Below, piece by piece: positions 59,300-64,000 of a DNA stretch of 64,000 nt. Source of the stretch: Corythucha ciliata (taxonomy: Eukaryota; Arthropoda; Insecta; Hemiptera; Tingidae); assembly GCA_038030265.1 (NCBI GenBank), contig CM075938.1, positions 23,785,009 to 23,849,008 on the forward strand. Reading direction: 5' to 3'. Both the position numbers and the translations under genes were made by a program. Every line of letters begins with the position of its first letter. Position 1 is the stretch's first letter. The notes below the pieces were generated by a model. That model saw only the letters and a list, made by a program, of their open reading frames with translations, ran no database searches and had not been told where the DNA came from.

Positions 59300-60800
59300 T
59301 TTTTTTCGAGCCACCTTTGTTCGTGACAATCCTTCAAATTAGCTGCACTTGGAAACCGTCAATTTACCTTTTCAAACTGAACATTTTGCCCTTGGATAAC
59401 GACAAAACCGTGAAATTTTGCCCGGAAAATAGGCACTCCTCAGCAAATATGACAGTTTTTCGCCGGAATAGCAATTAAATTCCCCAATTCGCTTAGAAAT
59501 TGACACTTTCGCCTTTAGACTGGCAGAAAACTGGAAGTTTAGCCCTTATAACCTGCTTGGTTTGGCTATAAAAATGTGCCTCTCAAGCCCAGAAAAAGAA
59601 AATCGGTAACTGACGGTCTAAAGTGACTTCTTGATCGTGAAGCCGTCAATAACCCCCCCCCCCCATCAACACTAATTGTCTTGTATGTTCAATAATTGAA
59701 ATCTTGCCTCCAAATTGTTAAGCTAGCTCCTAAAGTGATTATTATTTACTGTCTGAACCTCGCAACAGCGAAATAACAATTTTCGGGGCAGAAAAGAGTC
59801 GCAAAACTGCGATGATTCAGGGCTAAATAGCTGTTAAATTGTGAGTTTCGGAGCTAAATATTCGTGAAAATTGCAAGTGGATTCCATCAGTCGAAATATA
59901 ATTGAAGTATAAATAACCGCGAATTGCAATTTTCCGGGCTTTTTTATCGGGCAAAGCACTCCCGGCCCTGGACGACACCAAATTTTAATAAGTAGCAACG
60001 AAATTACATCTTTCGGGCGTAAATATTCAAGTTTCTAGTATTTTCCGCGAAATCGCAAGTCTTGTGCCTTTTATTTACATTGAACCGTGGAACCTGGCCT
60101 AGCCGGTTGCCCCGACAGAGCTCATAGCCTGACGCACAGCCGCGACTTTGCAATATGTGCAGATAACATTCGCGAAACTGGGAAGTTTCCATGGTTGAAT
60201 TTCTGCAAAATTAAAAGTTTTGGGTCTTTATTTCTACGAAAAGGGAAGTTTTTTAACTCAGTGTCCACGAAAGTCGTGAAATCACAAGTTTCGGATGTAG
60301 GTTTCCGTAAAGTTGCAAGTTCCGGATCTTACTTTCTGCGACATTGCAAGCTTCGGGGCCTTTTACTTTTATGGTCCCGTAACAAATGGAGGCATGGTGT
60401 TCGTGAACAAAGTCGACCCCAAGCTGAATTGATATTCGTGATCAGCACACAAAAAGTATGAAAAGTGGTTTTCAGCATGACGTCGGTCTGTCTGTCGTTT
60501 TTTCATTCTGTGGGCTCGAAGGCTCCGCGGGGGCTAGTCGGCCCCCGACAGCGCTCCAAGCCGGACGAATAGGCTCGGCATTGCAATATTTGAAGCTATG
60601 CATATCCGCGAAACTGAAAGTATCCAGGATGAATATAGGCGAAATAGCGAGTTTTTGGTCTTATCTTCAAGAACTTACAAGTCATAGCGCCGAGGGAAGG
60701 TGCCAAAAACTAATATGTAGACGTGATATTGCATCATTTGAAGCGAAATATCCGTGAAATTTGAAGTATCTGGTCGAGTACTTCTGCAGCACTGCAGTTT
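59300..60800 (-). repeat. Degenerate ~30 bp repeat array, family A
   Basis: Best units around 59820-60360, of the type 'gggctaaatattcgtgaaattgcaagtttc', spaced about 30 bp. Read in reverse they match 1-1620 and 8060-9600. ORF 60087-60461 lies wholly inside the array and is not taken as a gene. Confidence 0.6.
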
Positions 60801-60849
60801 CCAAGATTGGAAACCTTTTTTAGTAGCCTACGGAGGCCTCAAAATGTCT

Positions 60850-61040
60850 CCAGAAACCGCTTATTCGCAATTTTTCAAAATTTAAGTCGCGTGTTCTTAT
60901 CTAGAACAGTACATTAGCACTGTCTCTCTATTTTAGCCGTGAAATTGTGTCCAGAAACCAGAACCACACCTATTGTCAATTCTAGCCGTCTAATTTAAAT
61001 CGCGTATTGGCTCCTTTTCTTAATTCAAGCCGCGAATTGT
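60850..61040. repeat. Family B-like repeat stretch
   Basis: Words such as 'cgcaatttttcaaaatttaagtcgcg' and 'ttttagccgtgaaattgtgtcc' recur. They follow directly on family A, the same neighbour order as at 1-1765. Confidence 0.45.
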
Positions 61041-61129
61041 GTCCAAAAAACCGCGTATAACTGAAGTGTCGGGGCCCCGGGCTACGATAGGCACATACGT
61101 CTTACCCTCCTATTTATGCTATGCACTTT

Positions 61130-61470
61130 ACTAAACTGTGTCCACCGTTCCCACAACCACAGCATGACCCCAAACAACAACAACAGCAAAGTTACATCCA
61201 CAGTAGATCATCAACCACAGCAAAGCCATGACCCCAGCAAAGTACCAAACCACAGCATAGCTTCTAACCACAGCAAAGCTTGTAATCGCAGCAAAGCTCC
61301 GACCGGCTTGTGTTTGGACATCAATTGTCCAAACAAAAAAAGCTCTTACCACAGTAAAGCCCTAACTAAAGCAAAGCTCTAAACCACAGCAAAACCCCAA
61401 ACAACAACATAGGTAAATGAACAATATAGCTCCAACCACAGCATCAACCACCGTAGAGCGTTCCATTTTT
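61130..61470 (-). repeat. 17-18 bp minisatellite, family E, inverted relative to 52310-52810
   Basis: Units of the type AACCACAGCAAAGCTCC, spaced 17-18 bp, the reverse complement of the array at 52310-52810. The ORF 61116-61382 (Asn/His/Ser/Lys-rich) is produced by the repeat. Confidence 0.8.
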
Positions 61471-63200
61471 TTTTCTTGTCTTCTTCATTCCTGAAATCCG
61501 CGCCCCCTACGAAGGCCATGCCCGGTACCGTGTGCCCCCTCCCTCTTGACAGGCCTGGAGGCTGCTTCTTCTCTGCCAATTGCGAGCCCCCCATTCGCAG
61601 CCGGTCATGTTTTCCTTAGGACAGTCCGTAGAAAATGGTGGGCCTTGTGTGCGTGTGGAGGGGGGTGACTTAATCGAGTTAATTAGTGAGACACAGCAAG
61701 GTATATAGGAGTTAGTGGGAAAAGGAAAAACGTCGGAAGGTTTAATTTATGCGAAAGACTTAAAACGCAGGGTTTTTTTAAAAAAAAAAATCGCGATACT
61801 GCAATTTAATTACGCTCCTTTTGCCAACCTTTCGAAAGGAGAATTGAGCAAACAACCTCGCTGCTCCCCTCCCCCCGGCACACTTCTAAATGCAAAAAAG
61901 GAAAAGTGAAACGTGAGTTATCAGTCTACCCCCTCTCAACCTATTCCACCCTTCATGAACAAGTCAAGATACTGCACAGTCGGCAGTTTATATTTGTGAG
62001 GTAGGGCCGCTTCTTCACTATCTAGAGCTTGGTAATTAAGAGTAGCTAATTAATCACCGTCCCCCACCCATAACCTGTCCAGCCCGAGTGTATATCTCTC
62101 GCACGTAACTCTCTGTTCTCTTCTCTTCTACAAAGGTGAAAGAGTATTGACGGTGAAGCGTGGTGGGGGATAGCTTAATATCGGGGAAAAGGCGTACTAG
62201 AAGTTTCTCCTTATTCCTGGGGAACTCTTTTCATGTCACAGGGAAAGTACGGAAAATATAAAAGACGGGGTTTTCTGTGGTGTGATGGTTGAAGCTTTTC
62301 AAGATGAAAATCCGCGGTACGCGGGGATATAGCCTTGGGGATAAAATTCAAAACTCCAAGGGCAACCGAAAATTAATTAAAAACCCTTTCCCCTTCCCAC
62401 AATTTTTTTTTAAATCCTCGCAATTGCTGACGCAATCAAATAAAAGCTTTTGATTTTTTGTAACCGCTCCTGCTTTATTGATTTTTCGTTGTTTTTACAA
62501 GTTTTATTGCAAATTAGGTGCCCTCTCCACCTGGACCATTCGACAGGTCCACTGGAGTTGTGGGAAGGGGAATTGAGAGAAAAAAAAAAAGCGTTGTTTC
62601 CCATAATAAAATCCCAAACCGCGGAATGAGTTGCGAAACGAAGCAATTTCTGCGCTGTCAACTTTTCGGATTTGATGACTGTCCTACTCCCCCCCCCCTC
62701 TCTAACGCTATATAACTCGATGGAGTAGTGGTGGTGGGTGAGGGGGCGACGTACGGTTTTAACAAAACTTTGTGATTGCGTTTCGTGTGTGTGTGCTGCG
62801 TAGGTTGAAATAATAGAACTCGCGCCTTGTAAAAGTGTTGGTTTACCTCCCGTACTCCTGTTTTTGTTTCACTTCGATTCTTATCACCCCCCCCCCCTCA
62901 ATTCCCCCTATTCGCTTCTCCTGCGTTAATTAATTGCGAATTTTGTTTCTACATAAACGAGTTAAAAATAACTCTCATTCCCACCGTGCTGTACATGGTT
63001 GGGGAGAAAGTTGGTTTTCTGGTCATTTTCAAGGACCTCCCTCACAAATCATAACTCTGAAAAATTTGTGAGGGGGGGGGGGCTTTTTTTTAGTCAATAA
63101 CTCAAAATGAACGCTCTTTTGAAAGATTTCCTTTTTTTTCCATTCTCATCCCTTTCTCTCCTTCTTCCTTCTCTTCTATTTCACGTCAGTGGGTGGGCGA

Positions 63201-63203
<3 letters not shown>

Positions 63204-63231
<28 letters not shown>
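63204..63231 (+). repeat. (GA)n microsatellite
   Basis: Fourteen GA dinucleotides, followed about 200 bp later by a complementary (TC)n tract. Confidence 0.9.
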
Positions 63232-63234
<3 letters not shown>

Positions 63235-63426
63235 TTGTGATCGTTGTGGGTACGGTGTTAGGGGTGGCGAGGGGAAGCCCATTACGGCCCATTAGGTTAG
63301 TTGGGGCAGTAAACGACCCAAATGTTATTTTACGGGCAGTTTGTCTCAGCCTCGTGTACCTAATTTTCCTCCGTTTACCATACTTTATTGAACCAAAGAA
63401 GGATAAATGTTAACTCTCTCACTCAC

Positions 63427-63429
<3 letters not shown>

Positions 63430-63467
<38 letters not shown>
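63430..63467 (+). repeat. (TC)n microsatellite
   Basis: About nineteen TC dinucleotides after (ACTC)n; complementary to the (GA)n tract at 63204-63231. Confidence 0.9.
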
Positions 63468-63471
<4 letters not shown>

Positions 63472-64000
63472 CTCTGGGAGTGGAAAAAAGCGGGGTGTGG
63501 TTGTTTTAAGGGTGGAACGGGGAGGATGTTGGTGAGTTTTGCGAAAGAAGATGAATAACAAAAAAAGAAAAAGAAGACGGATATCCTTCAACCCCACTCT
63601 CTCTCTTGGCGTCACTATTAGGGCCGTCGGCTCATTTATGAGCTTTAATATTTTATTTAAGAGAGAGAGAGAGAAAAAAAAATTGTCTCCGCTCCTCCTC
63701 CTTCCGAAAAATTTACATCGACGCAAATCTCATTAAAATTCAAATTATTAAAAGCCTGTTTTTACCATTAAAAGTCTGTTTTTACCATTAAAAATAGCTG
63801 TTGTCATTTGGATCAGCCAAGCTTGACAATGTGTCCTTTTTCTTTCTCTCTATCTTCTATGAAATCCCAACTTAAATTTTAATCTCGCCGACGCATCGCT
63901 TAGTGCGGTCATTCGCAAATTGAATTCTGAACGATTTGGAGCGTGAAAACATGTTGTTTAGGACGCTTATTTATTTTTTATTTTTGAAAATGTTGACCAC

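Larger units (their letters stand above)
61471..64000. other. Unique intron-like DNA, no gene seen
   Basis: Homopolymer-rich DNA with (GA)n at 63204-63231 and (TC)n at 63430-63467. No exon or mobile-element signature recognised. Confidence 0.45.

Noticed and set aside
1..64000. CRISPR array or bacterial defence system
   Set aside because: The sequence is eukaryotic; short-period arrays here are degenerate tandem repeats without unique spacers of constant size, and there are no cas-like genes.

Overview
This window is eukaryotic intronic and repeat DNA, most likely from an arthropod or other invertebrate. It shows no operons, ribosome binding sites or long host ORFs. The only host coding sequence I can support is two + strand exons (42189-42323 and 53130-53309) that together make one immunoglobulin domain. 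They join in frame at matching phase-1 splice sites and resemble the first Ig domain of the Nephrin / Sticks-and-stones / Hibris adhesion receptors. The protein is closest in my memory to the insect members, but I could not run a search. The intron between them is about 10.8 kb. Because the exons lack the signal peptide and the later Ig domains, the flanks (1-42188 and 53310-64000) are probably further intron, giving a gene much longer than 64 kb.

Layout. 1-1765: degenerate ~30 bp repeat arrays. 1766-6030: unique AT-rich intron-like DNA. 6031-9600: terminal-inverted-repeat (TIR) elements, some nested, then more degenerate arrays. 9600-13400: unique DNA with microsatellites. 13404-21830: a decayed I-clade LINE on the - strand (endonuclease, reverse transcriptase, RNase H, CCHC tail). 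It is broken by a small MITE in its 3' region, a PIF/Harbinger-type element in its endonuclease and a 149 bp hairpin MITE. Part of the LINE plus part of the Harbinger element is tandemly duplicated. 26153-26365: a short TIR element. 34099-35714: a Penelope-like element arranged as a long palindrome with a 13 bp target duplication and a hammerhead-ribozyme-like motif in each arm. 35850-36800 and 46050-47960: two arrays of one ~30 bp repeat family in opposite orientation; the second carries a dimeric tRNA-derived SINE and a MITE. 40860-41930: an unassigned GC-rich block. 44760-45960: an inverted (palindromic) repeat array. 52310-52810 and 61130-61470: a 17-18 bp minisatellite in opposite orientations. 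58535-58774: another MITE. 59300-61040: more degenerate arrays.

The host gene appears to be a cell adhesion receptor whose huge introns have collected layered transposon insertions. The insertion order can be read in places: LINE first, then the Harbinger element into the LINE, then the local tandem duplication. The most unusual items are the palindromic Penelope insertion with its ribozyme-like motifs, and a 15 bp minisatellite inside the Harbinger element in which each repeat is an RFX X-box-like palindrome. I found no intact autonomous element, tRNA gene, rRNA gene or CRISPR array.
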